A stretch of DNA of 64,000 nt from Sphingobacterium oryzagri (GTDB lineage Bacteria; Bacteroidota; Bacteroidia; Sphingobacteriales; Sphingobacteriaceae). The notes beneath the pieces were generated by a model, which saw only the letters and a list, made by a program, of their open reading frames with translations, was not told the DNA's origin and did not search any database. Where the stretch lies: NCBI RefSeq assembly GCF_028736175.1, contig NZ_CP117880.1:3348001-3412000 (forward strand), written 5' to 3'. The translations under genes were made by a program, and so were the position numbers. Below, one piece after another: positions 1 through 10,953 of this stretch (position 1 is the stretch's first letter; every line of letters begins with the position of its first letter).

Positions 1-1948
<1,948 letters not shown>

Positions 1949-1953
1949 TTACT

Positions 1954-2556
1954 ATGCGCATCATTACGCTGCCTTACCCGGATAACCGCGAAATCGCGAT
2001 ACTCAAAGACTTGCTCAACAGCCTGGACGTGTGGGTTCACCTGCGAAAACCAACGTTGCCGATAGACGACCTCCGCAAATACCTACAGCAGTTTACGGCT
2101 GTAGAGCGTTCGCGCATGCTGCTGCATGAACACGCGGCACTTGCTGTAGAATACGACATGCCGCATATACATCATACGGCGCAACAACGTCGCGATTGGA
2201 GCAAAACAGCGGGTCTGAATAGCGCGCGCGTAATTGCCAGCACGTCCACACACAGTTGGGCAGACTTTAATGGATTGCCAGCCTGCTATCGTGCTGCGTT
2301 TATCAGTCCCATCTTTCCGAGCATTTCAAAGTCTGGTTATGGCGCAGACGAGCAAATTCCGCTATTGGGGCGCAGCAATATGCATACAGAGGCGGTAGCA
2401 TTAGGAGGCATCAGCAGCCGATCCATACCAGACCTGGAAGGCAGCGATTTTCAAGATTTTGCGCTTTGTGGAGCCTTCTGGCAGGCAGCGCATCCGCTGG
2501 TCGAAGCCAAACGTTGCCAGGAGATTTTTAAACTTTTCAGAAAAACAAGAGCATGA
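1954..2556 (+). CDS. Thiamine phosphate synthase-superfamily protein, TenI-like
   Basis: A 200-residue TIM-barrel protein of the ThiE/TenI family (COG0352). It keeps the outline of the family (VHLRKP near residue 33, IASTSTHS near 116, FISPIFPSISKSGYG near 137, AVALGGIS near 158). It has lost the canonical ThiE pyrophosphate and pyrimidine signatures: the usual GVHLGQ-D stretch reads HIHHT here, and the Asn-Asp-Arg is absent. This fits TenI, the thiazole tautomerase, better than ThiE, and a true ThiE is the next gene. Its stop overlaps the thiE start by 4 bp, suggesting translational coupling. The tautomerase role is inferred; it could also be an inactive paralogue. Confidence 0.75.
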   Translation: MRIITLPYPDNREIAILKDLLNSLDVWVHLRKPTLPIDDLRKYLQQFTAVERSRMLLHEHAALAVEYDMPHIHHTAQQRRDWSKTAGLNSARVIASTSTHSWADFNGLPACYRAAFISPIFPSISKSGYGADEQIPLLGRSNMHTEAVALGGISSRSIPDLEGSDFQDFALCGAFWQAAHPLVEAKRCQEIFKLFRKTRA

Positions 2557-3176
2557 GTCTTTCTAAACTACAATATATCACCTCGGGTTCCGAGCCGGCT
2601 CAACACTATGAACAAAGCTGCAAAGCGCTGGATTGCGGAATCAACTGGATACAATTGCGTATAAAACATGGCCGTGAAGCGACGATCTTAAGCATCGCTG
2701 AAAAGATTATGCAACGCAAGGCAAACTACGATTTTACCTTGGTGATCAATGATCATCCGCATATCGCCAAATCCATAGATGCTGATGGCGTGCACCTGGG
2801 CTTAGCCGATACCTCGATTGCCGAAGCGCGCCAAATTTTGGGCCCCGATAAGTTGGTTGGCGGCACCGCAAATACGCTGGCACACGTCCTTCAACGTGCC
2901 GAAGAGCGCTGCGACTACATCGGCTTAGGGCCATTACGCTATACGCAAACCAAAGAAAAATTGAGTCCTATTTTAGGGTTTTCAGGTTATGCAGCGATTT
3001 TTGAACAATTAAAAGACTTGGACAATATACCGCCTATTTTTGCGATCGGCGGCATTTTACACAGCGATATTGCAGCGCTTACCCGCATGGGAATTTACGG
3101 CGTTGCCCTGTCGAAATCGCTACAGGATAACTTTGACCAACCTGCAGCTATACAACAAATAACATCAGCCTTATGA
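2553..3176 (+). CDS. thiE: Thiamine phosphate synthase ThiE
   Basis: It joins HMP pyrophosphate and thiazole phosphate to make thiamine phosphate. The 207 residues show the family's ordered motifs: IQLRIK near 33, VINDH near 63, DGVHLGLAD near 77, GGTANT near 97, [16 protein letters not shown] near 116 and FAIGGI near 162. It overlaps the preceding gene by 4 bp and thiG by 4 bp, so the three are translationally coupled. A second ThiE lies at 7294; which one is the main enzyme cannot be told from sequence. Confidence 0.9.
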   Translation: MSLSKLQYITSGSEPAQHYEQSCKALDCGINWIQLRIKHGREATILSIAEKIMQRKANYDFTLVINDHPHIAKSIDADGVHLGLADTSIAEARQILGPDKLVGGTANTLAHVLQRAEERCDYIGLGPLRYTQTKEKLSPILGFSGYAAIFEQLKDLDNIPPIFAIGGILHSDIAALTRMGIYGVALSKSLQDNFDQPAAIQQITSAL

Positions 3177-3970
3177 AAGACACGTTAACCATAGCCGGTA
3201 AAACATTTGATTCGAGATTGTTTTTAGGAACCGGAAAATTTGGCTCGCCCGACATGATGCGGCAAGCGATCAACGCGGCACAAACCGAAATGGTAACCGT
3301 AGCGCTCAAACGCGTAGATTTTGAAACCAATACCGACGAACTGCTTGAAAGCATCCCGCAGGAAAAAATACAGCTATTGCCAAACACCTCGGGCGCCAGA
3401 ACGGCCAAAGAAGCCATCCTGGCTGCCGAGTTGGCACGCGAAGCATTGGAAACCAACTGGGTAAAACTGGAGATCCATCCTGATCCTAAATATTTACTGC
3501 CCGATCCGATTGAAACCCTCATGGCCTGCGAATCGCTCGCAAAATCGGGCTTTATCGTCTTGCCTTACATCCATGCAGACCCTGTCCTTTGTAAGCGCCT
3601 GGAAAATGCAGGAACTGCGGCCGTAATGCCTCTAGGCTCACCTATAGGCAGCAATCAAGGATTAAAAACGCTTGATTTTCTGGAGATTATTATCGCACAA
3701 AGCACGGTTCCCGTAATTGTTGATGCCGGTATCGGCGCGCCTTCTGACGCTGCCAAAGCCATGGAGATCGGTGCAGATGCCGTATTGGTTAATACCGCCA
3801 TTGCGACAGCGATAGATCCCGTACAAATAGCCGCGGCCTTTGCGATGGCCGTTACTGCTGGCCGCATGGCCTTTAACATCGGTTTGCAGCAACGCGTAGG
3901 ACATGCACAAGCCAGCAGTCCGTTAACTAATTTTTTAGCACAAGATTACGACGATGCAAAAATCATTTAA
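3173..3970 (+). CDS. thiG: Thiazole synthase ThiG
   Basis: It condenses deoxyxylulose phosphate, dehydroglycine and ThiS thiocarboxylate to the thiazole phosphate. The 265-residue TIM barrel has the typical start ([19 protein letters not shown]), the Lys-containing strand [10 protein letters not shown] near residue 98 that carries the Schiff-base lysine, and phosphate-binding glycine-rich segments near 183 ([12 protein letters not shown]) and 202 ([11 protein letters not shown]). It is flanked by thiE and thiH, its partner supplying dehydroglycine, and overlaps thiH by 17 bp. Confidence 0.97.
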   Translation: MKDTLTIAGKTFDSRLFLGTGKFGSPDMMRQAINAAQTEMVTVALKRVDFETNTDELLESIPQEKIQLLPNTSGARTAKEAILAAELAREALETNWVKLEIHPDPKYLLPDPIETLMACESLAKSGFIVLPYIHADPVLCKRLENAGTAAVMPLGSPIGSNQGLKTLDFLEIIIAQSTVPVIVDAGIGAPSDAAKAMEIGADAVLVNTAIATAIDPVQIAAAFAMAVTAGRMAFNIGLQQRVGHAQASSPLTNFLAQDYDDAKII

Positions 3971-5072
3971 GCCGCTATTCGAGCAATACGACTGGTCGGC
4001 CGTGCAACAGCGTATAGCACGTTGCAACGCAGCGGATGTGGAACGATCGTTAAACAAAAAGACGCGGGATTTGTCGGATTTTCTCGTGTTCTTATCCCCC
4101 GCAGCAAAACCTTATCTGGAGCAAATGGCTGTCTTATCACAGCAGTCCACCATTCAACGTTTTGGCAAGAATATCCAGCTGTATGCGCCGCTGTATCTGA
4201 GTAACGAATGCCAGAATATCTGTACCTATTGTGGCTTTAGCATGGACAACAAAATCAGAAGGCGCACACTGAGCGATGCAGAAATTATCCTGGAAGCGCA
4301 AGCGCTGCGTGCTATGGGTTTTCAACATGTGCTCCTGGTATCTGGCGAAGCCAACCACAGCGTCAACACCGCGTATTTCCTGAATGCATTACGGCTTATT
4401 CGCCCCATTTTTGCACAAATATCTATTGAGGTACAACCGCTTAGCGTCGAAGAGTATATCGCGCTGCAACAGGCACATGTGAATGCCGTGTTGGTGTATC
4501 AGGAAACCTACCACCAGGAAGTATACAAAAACTACCATCCGAAAGGAAAAAAATCAAACTTTCATTACCGGCTTGACACGCCAGATCGCATCGGCGAAGC
4601 AGGTATGCACAAAATTGGGCTTGGCGTTTTGCTTGGGCTGGAAGATTGGCGCGTGGACAGCTTTTTTAATGCCCTGCACATCGAATACCTGCAAAAAACC
4701 TACTGGAAAACAAAATATGCGGTTTCTTTTCCCAGGTTGCGCCCCGCCGAGGGTGTAGAGAAAGCAAATTTTATGATGGAAGATGCCGACTTACTGCAAT
4801 TGATCTGTGCTTATCGCCTTTGGAACCCCGATCTCGAACTTTCGCTATCCACACGCGAGCATGAAATGTTTAGAAACCACGTGATTCCACTTGGCATAAC
4901 GACGATGAGCGCTGGCTCCAAAACCAACCCAGGCGGCTATGTGGTAGAGCCAGACTCTTTGGAGCAATTTGAGATAAGCGATGAACGGCCAGTCGAACTG
5001 ATCGTTGACCGTATTCGTGCAGTTGGATACCAACCGGTATGGAAAGATTGGCAAACAGAATATACAGGATAA
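3954..5072 (+). CDS. thiH: 2-iminoacetate synthase ThiH
   Basis: A radical-SAM tyrosine lyase that cleaves tyrosine to p-cresol and dehydroglycine for ThiG. The Cx3Cx2C cluster motif is seen at residues 86-93 ([12 protein letters not shown]), and length (372) matches the family. Presence of thiH and absence of thiO imply the oxygen-independent, tyrosine-using route. The frame starts inside the end of thiG (17-bp overlap) and is followed 3 bp later by the thiF-like gene. Confidence 0.96.
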   Translation: MQKSFKPLFEQYDWSAVQQRIARCNAADVERSLNKKTRDLSDFLVFLSPAAKPYLEQMAVLSQQSTIQRFGKNIQLYAPLYLSNECQNICTYCGFSMDNKIRRRTLSDAEIILEAQALRAMGFQHVLLVSGEANHSVNTAYFLNALRLIRPIFAQISIEVQPLSVEEYIALQQAHVNAVLVYQETYHQEVYKNYHPKGKKSNFHYRLDTPDRIGEAGMHKIGLGVLLGLEDWRVDSFFNALHIEYLQKTYWKTKYAVSFPRLRPAEGVEKANFMMEDADLLQLICAYRLWNPDLELSLSTREHEMFRNHVIPLGITTMSAGSKTNPGGYVVEPDSLEQFEISDERPVELIVDRIRAVGYQPVWKDWQTEYTG

Positions 5073-5075
5073 AAA

Positions 5076-5789
5076 ATGAAGCTCAGCAAAGAACAGATCA
5101 TACGTTACAAAAAACATATATCCCTGCCAGAAATCGGTATTGCCGGGCAGGTTAAAATTAAGCAGGCCAAAGTGCTGCTCGTGGGGGCCGGCGGATTGGG
5201 ATCACCAATAGCGCTATACCTCGCTGGCGCTGGTGTCGGAACGATTGCTTGTGTAGATTTTGACCGTGTAGAAATACACAATTTACATAGACAGGTAGCG
5301 CACACGGAAAAGACCATTGGCATGCCCAAAGTATACAGCCTGCAGAAACAGCTGGAGCAGTTAAATTCAGACATTATTTTTACACCGATTCAAGCACAAC
5401 TGACCGTCGAGAATGTAACCAGACTAATTTACGATTATGACATCGTCATTGATGGTTGTGATAATTTTGAAACACGCTACGTCGTCAACGACGCCTGCGC
5501 AGCACAACAAAAACCGCTGGTGTACGGCAGCGTGCTCAACTTTGAAATTCAACTCGCCGTATTCAATTACCTCGGATCGAAAGATCTGCGTGCCATCTTT
5601 CCCGAAGCACCGGCAGCAGCCGATGTACCTAGCTGCGATTTGAATGGCGTGATGAGCAGCACGCCCGGCATACTCGGATTGATGATGGCGCAGGAATGTC
5701 TGAAATTACTGCTGGGGCTGCCAGTCTTACACAATCAATGGTTAATCATGGATACACTGAATTGGACCATTAAAAAGATACGCTTCTAG
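5076..5789 (+). CDS. ThiF/MoeB-type E1-like adenylyltransferase lacking zinc-binding cysteine pairs
   Basis: This should adenylate the C-terminal glycine of ThiS. The Rossmann ATP-binding loop (VGAGGLGSP) is at residues 37-45, followed by the Asp/Arg segment DFDRVEIHNLHRQ. The Cys of the usual PSC-x-x-x-G crossover segment is kept (VPSCDLNGVM, near residue 187). However, where MoeB/ThiF proteins carry a first CxxC just before FPE, this one reads DLRAIFPE. The protein also stops at KKIRF, before the usual second CxxC, at 237 residues. It is therefore a zinc-less member of the family. ThiF is preferred over MoeB because of operon position; a rhodanese domain is absent. Confidence 0.85.
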   Translation: MKLSKEQIIRYKKHISLPEIGIAGQVKIKQAKVLLVGAGGLGSPIALYLAGAGVGTIACVDFDRVEIHNLHRQVAHTEKTIGMPKVYSLQKQLEQLNSDIIFTPIQAQLTVENVTRLIYDYDIVIDGCDNFETRYVVNDACAAQQKPLVYGSVLNFEIQLAVFNYLGSKDLRAIFPEAPAAADVPSCDLNGVMSSTPGILGLMMAQECLKLLLGLPVLHNQWLIMDTLNWTIKKIRF

Positions 5790-5848
5790 CTACTTTTGTA
5801 AAAAAATGGTTAGAAAAATGCATTAGTTCACCAAAATTTGAACAAAGG

Positions 5849-5879
5849 TTGTCTAATTCTATTTTAATCGTTATCTTTA
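5849..5879 (+). promoter_or_regulatory. Predicted Bacteroidota promoter upstream of the 132-residue gene
   Basis: TTG at 5849-5851 is separated by 20 bp from TATCTTTA at 5872-5879, close to the Bacteroidota consensus TTTG-N19-TAnnTTTG (one mismatch in the -7 box). It lies about 20 bp before the ATG at 5901 and just after the thiF-like gene, so the next gene may be transcribed separately. Confidence 0.5.
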
Positions 5880-5900
5880 GGTAACCTTATTAGCTTCCAT

Positions 5901-6299
5901 ATGTTTACGAAACTAATCGCCATTGACAACCAACTGATCGGCACCGTCCATTTCCACGCTTTTGTAGTAAATCTTGGAGGCGATGATGTGGGTTTTGCCC
6001 TTTTTATGAACGATCTACCCGATCCACTGCTGTATTTTAGTAAAGAGGGTACAGATCAGGTAAATTTTACCATCGATAATCAACAATTTCTATGGATCGT
6101 TAAGAACAGCAAGTTTACGCGAGAAGATCGCAAGAGATTTTATGATCAATTTGAATTTTTTCTGCGGGCTATGGAACAGCGGGCGAAAGCGTACCTCTTT
6201 AAAAATTCTACGGTACAGTATATTTCGAACTCGCGAGATATCATCCGGTACAAAAATTATTATATAACAGCGAGTGTCGATATGATGCAAAACGCCTAG
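5901..6299 (+). CDS. Hypothetical protein, 132 residues, inside the thiamine locus
   Basis: Not recognised. A soluble-looking protein without signal peptide or membrane segment. The N-terminal part is predicted beta-rich (HFHAFVVNLGGDDVGFALFM, residues 18-37) and the middle is an amphipathic helix rich in charged residues (FTREDRKRFYDQFEFFLRAM, 73-92). It stands between the thiF-like gene and the TPP riboswitch with its own likely promoter, so it need not be a thiamine gene. The ATG at 5901 is the only sensible start. Base composition matches the neighbours. Confidence 0.7.
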   Translation: MFTKLIAIDNQLIGTVHFHAFVVNLGGDDVGFALFMNDLPDPLLYFSKEGTDQVNFTIDNQQFLWIVKNSKFTREDRKRFYDQFEFFLRAMEQRAKAYLFKNSTVQYISNSRDIIRYKNYYITASVDMMQNA

Positions 6300-6326
6300 A
6301 CAGGCCTATTGGTCGACAATTTTTAG

Positions 6327-6334
6327 TATATTTG
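6327..6334 (+). promoter_or_regulatory. Promoter -7 box for the riboswitch-controlled thiM operon
   Basis: TATATTTG is a perfect match to the Bacteroidota -7 box TAnnTTTG and ends 6 bp before the first base of the TPP aptamer. This places the expected transcription start at the riboswitch 5' end. The upstream TTG at 6309 is only 15 bp away, shorter than usual, so the -33 element is weak. Confidence 0.6.
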
Positions 6335-6340
6335 ATTGGC

Positions 6341-6412
6341 TTTAGGGGTATTCTGTAAAGAATTGAGATAGTCCCTTTGAACCTGATACGGTTAATACCG
6401 GCGTAGGGAAAA
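6341..6412 (+). promoter_or_regulatory. TPP riboswitch (THI element)
   Basis: The conserved THI-box strands are present: TTTAGGGGTAT at 6341-6351 (P2/J region), TTGAGATAGTCCCTTTGAACC (6363-6383) and the 3' consensus ACCTGATACGGTTAATACCG followed by GCGTAGGGAA (6381-6410). It senses thiamine pyrophosphate and sits 29 bp upstream of the first thiM start codon. It should shut down the thiM-thiE2-thiD-tenA salvage block when thiamine is plentiful. No run of T after a hairpin is seen before thiM, so control by masking of the translation start is more likely than termination (inference). Confidence 0.95.
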
Positions 6413-6440
6413 GCGTTTACGAAAGAACTATTTTTTTACC

Positions 6441-7310
6441 ATGACTTTCGCTAAACCTCCCTCCGCTCCCTCTGGCCATCACATTTTTAATAGCATACGA
6501 ATGGAGCAGCAAATCAGCGATCTTTTACACGAACTGCGGCGCGTCGCACCGCTGGTTCACAACATGACCAATTACGTAGCCATGAACAATACGGCCAATG
6601 CTTTACTAGCTATTGGTGCATCACCTGTTATGGTACATAGCCGAGCAGAAATAAAGGAGGTACTTGAAATAAGCCAATCTTTAGTCATCAATATCGGAAC
6701 ACTGGATGAAAATGCTGCCGAAACGATGCTTTTTGCCGCCAAAACAGCCAAGAGCCTCGGTTGCCCCTGGGTACTAGATCCCGTCGGGGCGGGCATTTCG
6801 AAATTAAGAAACGAGTTACTGACCGACTTATTGGCACAAGAGCCAACTGCTATACGCGGAAACGCTTCTGAAATTTTAGCCCTGGACAATTTTTCAGCAT
6901 CTAGCAGCAAAGGTGTAGATAGTACGGCCGATAGTCAGGATGCTTTTACAGCGGGGCGCAATATACAACGCGCATATGGCAGTCAGGTTTGTATCTCCGG
7001 CGCAACGGATTATATTTTAGGCGATAAAGCCTGGGTAGAAGTGAAAAACGGTAGTCCGTTAATGGCAAAAGTGACCGCACTAGGCTGCACCGCTTCTGCG
7101 ATTGTCGGCGCCTTCCTAGGTCTCCGCAAAAATCCTTTTGAAGAGGCGGTGGCTGGCGTGAGCGTCTTGAGTTTAGCCGGCGAAATAGCCGCGCTGCATG
7201 CAGATGGCCCCGGCACATTGCAGGTGAATCTCTACGATACGCTGTATAATCTGTCTGCAGATGCTTTAAATCTCGATCTTCAAATCAGCGAGCATGCCTA
7301 CTCATCCTAA
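6441..7310 (+). CDS. thiM: Hydroxyethylthiazole kinase ThiM
   Basis: It phosphorylates salvaged hydroxyethylthiazole. The ribokinase-like fold shows PLVHNMTNYVAMNNTANALLA early, VLDPVGAG near residue 113, IRGNASEI near 138 and the ATP/anion-hole ALGCTAS near 214. The listed ATG gives 289 residues, with about 20 extra N-terminal residues (Ser/Pro-rich) compared with the family. An ATG at 6501 (MEQQISDLL) fits family length better and may be the true start. The end overlaps the next gene by 17 bp. Confidence 0.95.
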   Translation: MTFAKPPSAPSGHHIFNSIRMEQQISDLLHELRRVAPLVHNMTNYVAMNNTANALLAIGASPVMVHSRAEIKEVLEISQSLVINIGTLDENAAETMLFAAKTAKSLGCPWVLDPVGAGISKLRNELLTDLLAQEPTAIRGNASEILALDNFSASSSKGVDSTADSQDAFTAGRNIQRAYGSQVCISGATDYILGDKAWVEVKNGSPLMAKVTALGCTASAIVGAFLGLRKNPFEEAVAGVSVLSLAGEIAALHADGPGTLQVNLYDTLYNLSADALNLDLQISEHAYSS

Positions 7311-7926
7311 CTTTCCTTTCCCGCTTTATCTGGTTATTTCCGAGCGAGATTGCCTGGATAAGCCTTGGTTGTGGGTGGCCGAGCAAGCCATTTTGGGTGG
7401 CGTGGATATCATACAGCTACGTGAAAAAGAAAGTCCTTACGCGGAATTTCTAGCCAAGGCACACGCATTAAAACAGCTCTGCGATCAACACCGGGTGCCG
7501 CTGGTAATCAACGATCAGGTAGCAATCGCGCTGGAAATAGGCGCCTGGGGCGTCCACGTTGGGCAATCGGACATGTCGCCTTCAGCCGTTAGAAAGATCG
7601 CAGGCGATAAACTGAACATTGGCTGGTCGTTGGAAGACGACGCTCAACTACAAAGTGCAGAATTTGGCTATGTCGACCAGCTTGGGGTCAGTCCTATTTT
7701 CGCAACAGCGACCAAAACCGATACCATTACCGAATGGGGAATTGCGGGCTTACGTGATTTACGACGGCAAACAGATAAGCCATTAATAGCGATCGGACAA
7801 ATGAATTTTCAAACCGCGGGACGAGCGTGGCACGCCGGAGCGAATAGCGTAGCGGTCGTTTCCGCCATTTGCCAGGCTGTTGACCCGCAAGAAGCCAGTA
7901 AACAATTAAAAGAACAACTGCAATGA
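7294..7926 (+). CDS. thiE: Thiamine phosphate synthase, second copy
   Basis: A ThiE-family protein of 210 residues with a full motif set: IQLREKESPY near 40, VINDQVAIAL near 69, GVHVGQSDM near 85, QLGVSPIFATATKTDT near 129 and PLIAIGQMN near 161 (Gln-Met where most ThiE proteins have Gly-Gly). It belongs to the riboswitch-controlled salvage block between thiM and thiD, overlapping both. Having the canonical GVH-GQ-D signature, it is likely catalytic, and may serve salvaged thiazole while the copy at 2553 serves the de novo operon (inference). Confidence 0.88.
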   Translation: MPTHPNFPFPLYLVISERDCLDKPWLWVAEQAILGGVDIIQLREKESPYAEFLAKAHALKQLCDQHRVPLVINDQVAIALEIGAWGVHVGQSDMSPSAVRKIAGDKLNIGWSLEDDAQLQSAEFGYVDQLGVSPIFATATKTDTITEWGIAGLRDLRRQTDKPLIAIGQMNFQTAGRAWHAGANSVAVVSAICQAVDPQEASKQLKEQLQ

Positions 7927-8765
7927 CCTTACAACGAACCGAGCGCATACACACGGTGCTGAGCATCGCCGGATTTGACGGCAGCGGTGGCGCTGGCATA
8001 CAAGCTGATACCAAGACTGTATCGGCCCTTGGATGCTACGCGATGAACGTCTTAACGGCGCTTCCGGTGCAAAATACACAAGGTGTGCGCACGATTTATG
8101 ATATTCCAACACAAGCGGTACAAGATCAATTAGAAACCATCTTCGACGATATTTACCCCGATAGCATCAAAATAGGCATGGTGCATAGTGTAGCGTTGGT
8201 GCGCTGCATTGCCAATTTTCTTCGCGACTACAAAGGGTCGATCGTTTTTGATCCGGTGATGGTATCAACCAGCGGACACCGGCTAATCCAGGAGGAAACG
8301 ATACAAGCCTGTATCGAAGAATTGTTTCCGTTGGCAACGCTCATCACCCCAAATTTGGATGAGGTGAGTGTCCTGGTGAATAGTAACATCACAACGCTTG
8401 AGCAGATGGCTATGGCGGGTACAAAAATTCTTTCCCTAGGATCGAAAGCCGTGCTTGTGAAGGGCGGACACTTGGAGAGCGACGTACTGACTAATGTGTT
8501 GGTGCAGGTAGACGCAGAAACGAAACAGTATAGTTCTGCACGAATCGATACGCAAAACACGCACGGATCGGGCTGTACACTTTCCTCGGCTATTGCGAGC
8601 TACCTGTCGCAAGGAATCCTGTTAGAACCTGCAGTAGAAATGGGGTTGCACTATGTATATCAGGCCATCGCCGAAAGTAGCCAGATCCGGATCGGTCAGG
8701 GTAATGGCCCTTTAAATCATTTTTTTAATCCACAAAAGCTTATACGACATGAAATGGACAGCTAA
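7923..8765 (+). CDS. thiD: Hydroxymethylpyrimidine/phosphomethylpyrimidine kinase ThiD
   Basis: It phosphorylates HMP and HMP phosphate to HMP pyrophosphate, the ThiE substrate. The 280 residues show the start SIAGFDGSGGAGIQADTKT, the substrate segment LTALPVQNTQGV, DPVMVSTSGH near 104 and the catalytic anion hole GSGCTLSSAIAS near 216. It overlaps thiE2 by 4 bp and tenA by 17 bp. Confidence 0.96.
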   Translation: MTLQRTERIHTVLSIAGFDGSGGAGIQADTKTVSALGCYAMNVLTALPVQNTQGVRTIYDIPTQAVQDQLETIFDDIYPDSIKIGMVHSVALVRCIANFLRDYKGSIVFDPVMVSTSGHRLIQEETIQACIEELFPLATLITPNLDEVSVLVNSNITTLEQMAMAGTKILSLGSKAVLVKGGHLESDVLTNVLVQVDAETKQYSSARIDTQNTHGSGCTLSSAIASYLSQGILLEPAVEMGLHYVYQAIAESSQIRIGQGNGPLNHFFNPQKLIRHEMDS

Positions 8766-9414
8766 CGCCTGGCAAACGATAACACCTGTTTTAAACCGGA
8801 TTTTTGACATGCCATTTATCCAGGAATTGCAGGCCGGAACTTTAGCGCTTGACAAGTTTCAATTTTATATGTTGCAGGATGCTAAATACCTGGAACATTT
8901 TGGGCGGGTATTGGCTTATCTGGGCAGTAAGTGTGAAGACAATACACAGGCGCTGGACTTCTTTGAGTTTGGAAAAAATGCATTGATTGTAGAAAAGGCC
9001 CTGCATGAAACCTATTTTATGCAGTTTGGATTGGTCGAACAGCCCAGCACAGCCATCGAGCCTGTTTGCCACCACTATATCCATTTTTTAAAAAGCACCG
9101 CTGCTTTTGAGCCGCTGGAAATCGCTGTTGCTGCCGTCCTCCCCTGCTTCTGGATATACCAGGTGGTAGGCGATGTCATCTACAGTAAACAAACTGACGC
9201 GGCCAACAATCCATATGCCGCCTGGATAGCGACGTACAGCGGCGACGATTTTGCAAAAAGTGTAGAACTTGCAAAAAATTACGTCGACGAAATGGCTGCA
9301 CGGACGACGGCAGACCTGCGAGATCGTATGCTTCAAGCCTTTGTTGCAGCATCACAACTTGAATTTCTGTTTTGGGATGCCGCTTACGATAAAAAATCCT
9401 GGATGCCGATCTGA
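8749..9414 (+). CDS. tenA: Aminopyrimidine aminohydrolase / thiaminase II TenA
   Basis: It recycles thiamine breakdown products to HMP by hydrolysing aminopyrimidine. The 221-residue all-helical protein keeps the expected catalytic residues: Asp in YMLQDAKYLEHF near 42, Cys and Tyr in LPCFWIYQ near 130-135, and Glu in QLEFLFWD near the C-terminus. It is the last gene of the riboswitch block and meets the lipase gene tail to tail. No clear terminator hairpin is seen between them. Confidence 0.95.
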   Translation: MKWTANAWQTITPVLNRIFDMPFIQELQAGTLALDKFQFYMLQDAKYLEHFGRVLAYLGSKCEDNTQALDFFEFGKNALIVEKALHETYFMQFGLVEQPSTAIEPVCHHYIHFLKSTAAFEPLEIAVAAVLPCFWIYQVVGDVIYSKQTDAANNPYAAWIATYSGDDFAKSVELAKNYVDEMAARTTADLRDRMLQAFVAASQLEFLFWDAAYDKKSWMPI

Positions 9415-9440
9415 TAAGTTCGTCCAAGCACTTTTACATA

Positions 9441-10580
9441 CTACCATTTATACCGTTCCAGTAAATAGTAATAAGGGGGCAGCGAATGGTGAAACATCAT
9501 GTCCTTATTATTTTCTGGAACTTTAAATTTCTCCATGTAACTACGGTCTGGATATAGCACGACTTGCGCGCCAGCGCGTACATAATCGTTTCCCGTTGCG
9601 TAAGGGGGTTCTATAAAATTCGGAAATTGCTTCTTGATATTCTTAGCGGTGAATTTTCCTAGATATTTGTGATAGCGTTGGACTGCTTTTTTTGAAGGTT
9701 TTGTCGCTTTCCGATACACCGTTTTAAAGACAAGCCGCTTGAAAAAAGATTGCTTACGTATCGTATTTTCCAGCATCGGTGCCGGATTGACAACAGGCAA
9801 ATCGGCTTCCGTTTGTACAGTAAAAGGCGTTTGCGGAACCCAATCTTCCGTATTGGTGATATTAAAATGCCATCCTGCGGCCGTTTGGTGTTCAAAGTCG
9901 TATGCAAAGTAAAGATTGCCAGGTTTCGGACTGGCACTGGTATATATTTTCAACCGTATGTCCGCTGGAAGTATACCATTTCGCTGTAAGTTTAAAAAGT
10001 GTGCACCCAACATATAACTTATTCCGCCACCCTGACTATGCCCCGCGACGATGAAATCACGAATACCGGCCTTGTAGCAAGAGTCGATCTTTGGCAGCAT
10101 ATCCCGCGCCAAAAAAGCTGCGCTCAACAGGTAGCCCACATGAACGGCAGCCTGCGGATGATCGGCCAGATCGTAATCGAATATAAAATTTGTATCAATG
10201 TGCAGCGAGCCTTTGGCTGGAACTTGCGCGGCATAAAGATTGGCCATCCAACTGATCGATTCGCCAGTGGTGCCGCGGGTGTTCAATACCGCCGTACGCT
10301 CATCCATCAACCAAAGTTGCCAAAGATTGGCTAGTCCCATAACCGGACTGCGATACAACAATCGTGAGTCTTCCGGCTGCGGTATCAACTTGGCTTTCTC
10401 TGAGGTTTCTGAAAAACGCGCATTTATACGGAGCACCTCCATAAATTCCTCCTTGTCAAAGCCAGGCTTCAACTGCTGCGCCGCCAGTTGGCTACTGATA
10501 GCAAACAACCCGATAAAAGTAAGCAGGCAATAGACAAAGTAAATCTGTACGCTAGTTGGCATTGCAATAGTACGGTTCAT
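9441..10580 (-). CDS. Secreted lipase, alpha/beta hydrolase of the class 3 type
   Basis: An alpha/beta hydrolase with the nucleophile elbow GHSQGG near residue 175 of the chosen protein and preceding strand IRDFIVAG. The start at 10580 (MNRTIAMPTS...) puts a hydrophobic signal peptide (residues ~9-33, ending SSQLAAQ) at the N-terminus; the frame is open up to 10652 but the extra 24 residues are polar and unlikely. The product would act in the periplasm or outside the cell on acylglycerols or other esters; the substrate cannot be read from sequence. It is a single gene convergent with tenA. Confidence 0.82.
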   Translation of the reverse strand: MNRTIAMPTSVQIYFVYCLLTFIGLFAISSQLAAQQLKPGFDKEEFMEVLRINARFSETSEKAKLIPQPEDSRLLYRSPVMGLANLWQLWLMDERTAVLNTRGTTGESISWMANLYAAQVPAKGSLHIDTNFIFDYDLADHPQAAVHVGYLLSAAFLARDMLPKIDSCYKAGIRDFIVAGHSQGGGISYMLGAHFLNLQRNGILPADIRLKIYTSASPKPGNLYFAYDFEHQTAAGWHFNITNTEDWVPQTPFTVQTEADLPVVNPAPMLENTIRKQSFFKRLVFKTVYRKATKPSKKAVQRYHKYLGKFTAKNIKKQFPNFIEPPYATGNDYVRAGAQVVLYPDRSYMEKFKVPENNKDMMFHHSLPPYYYLLERYKW

Positions 10581-10808
10581 GGAATAATAGTCGTTGTGAG
10601 CATTGTTGTGACATCTAGTTGATAACAACTTTCGTTGATGTCTGTTTGACAAAAAAGAAAAATATATGATTTGTTTCTTTTTGTGTTAAGACAAAATACG
10701 TCCGTTGACAGGACTGGATAAAATAGCACGTTTGAGAGCAAAAGTAGCCAAAACTCTATTTCTTAGCGAAATATGTACAGCTAATATCACATCGTCTGAT
10801 AAAATTTT

Positions 10809-10910
10809 GATGACGTCGTACGCATGGCGTTTTTTGACGCAAGCGCTCACTAGCCTGCAAAGCGCTTATAAAACAGATTGACCTCAGCGAGGTCATATAT
10901 GTATAGCAAA
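10809..10910. repeat. Module A, copy 1 (102 bp)
   Basis: It starts GATGACGTCGTACGCATGGC and ends GTATAGCAAA. It contains the 15-bp hairpin GACCTCAGCGAGGTC, a GCGT/ACGC stem and the palindrome AAGCGCTT. It is nearly identical to the copies at 11721 and 11845, with about three differences. Confidence 0.9.
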
Positions 10911-10953
10911 TGTCGGGGTTTTGTTTTTTGACTCCGGCGGAGTCGTAGGTCGC

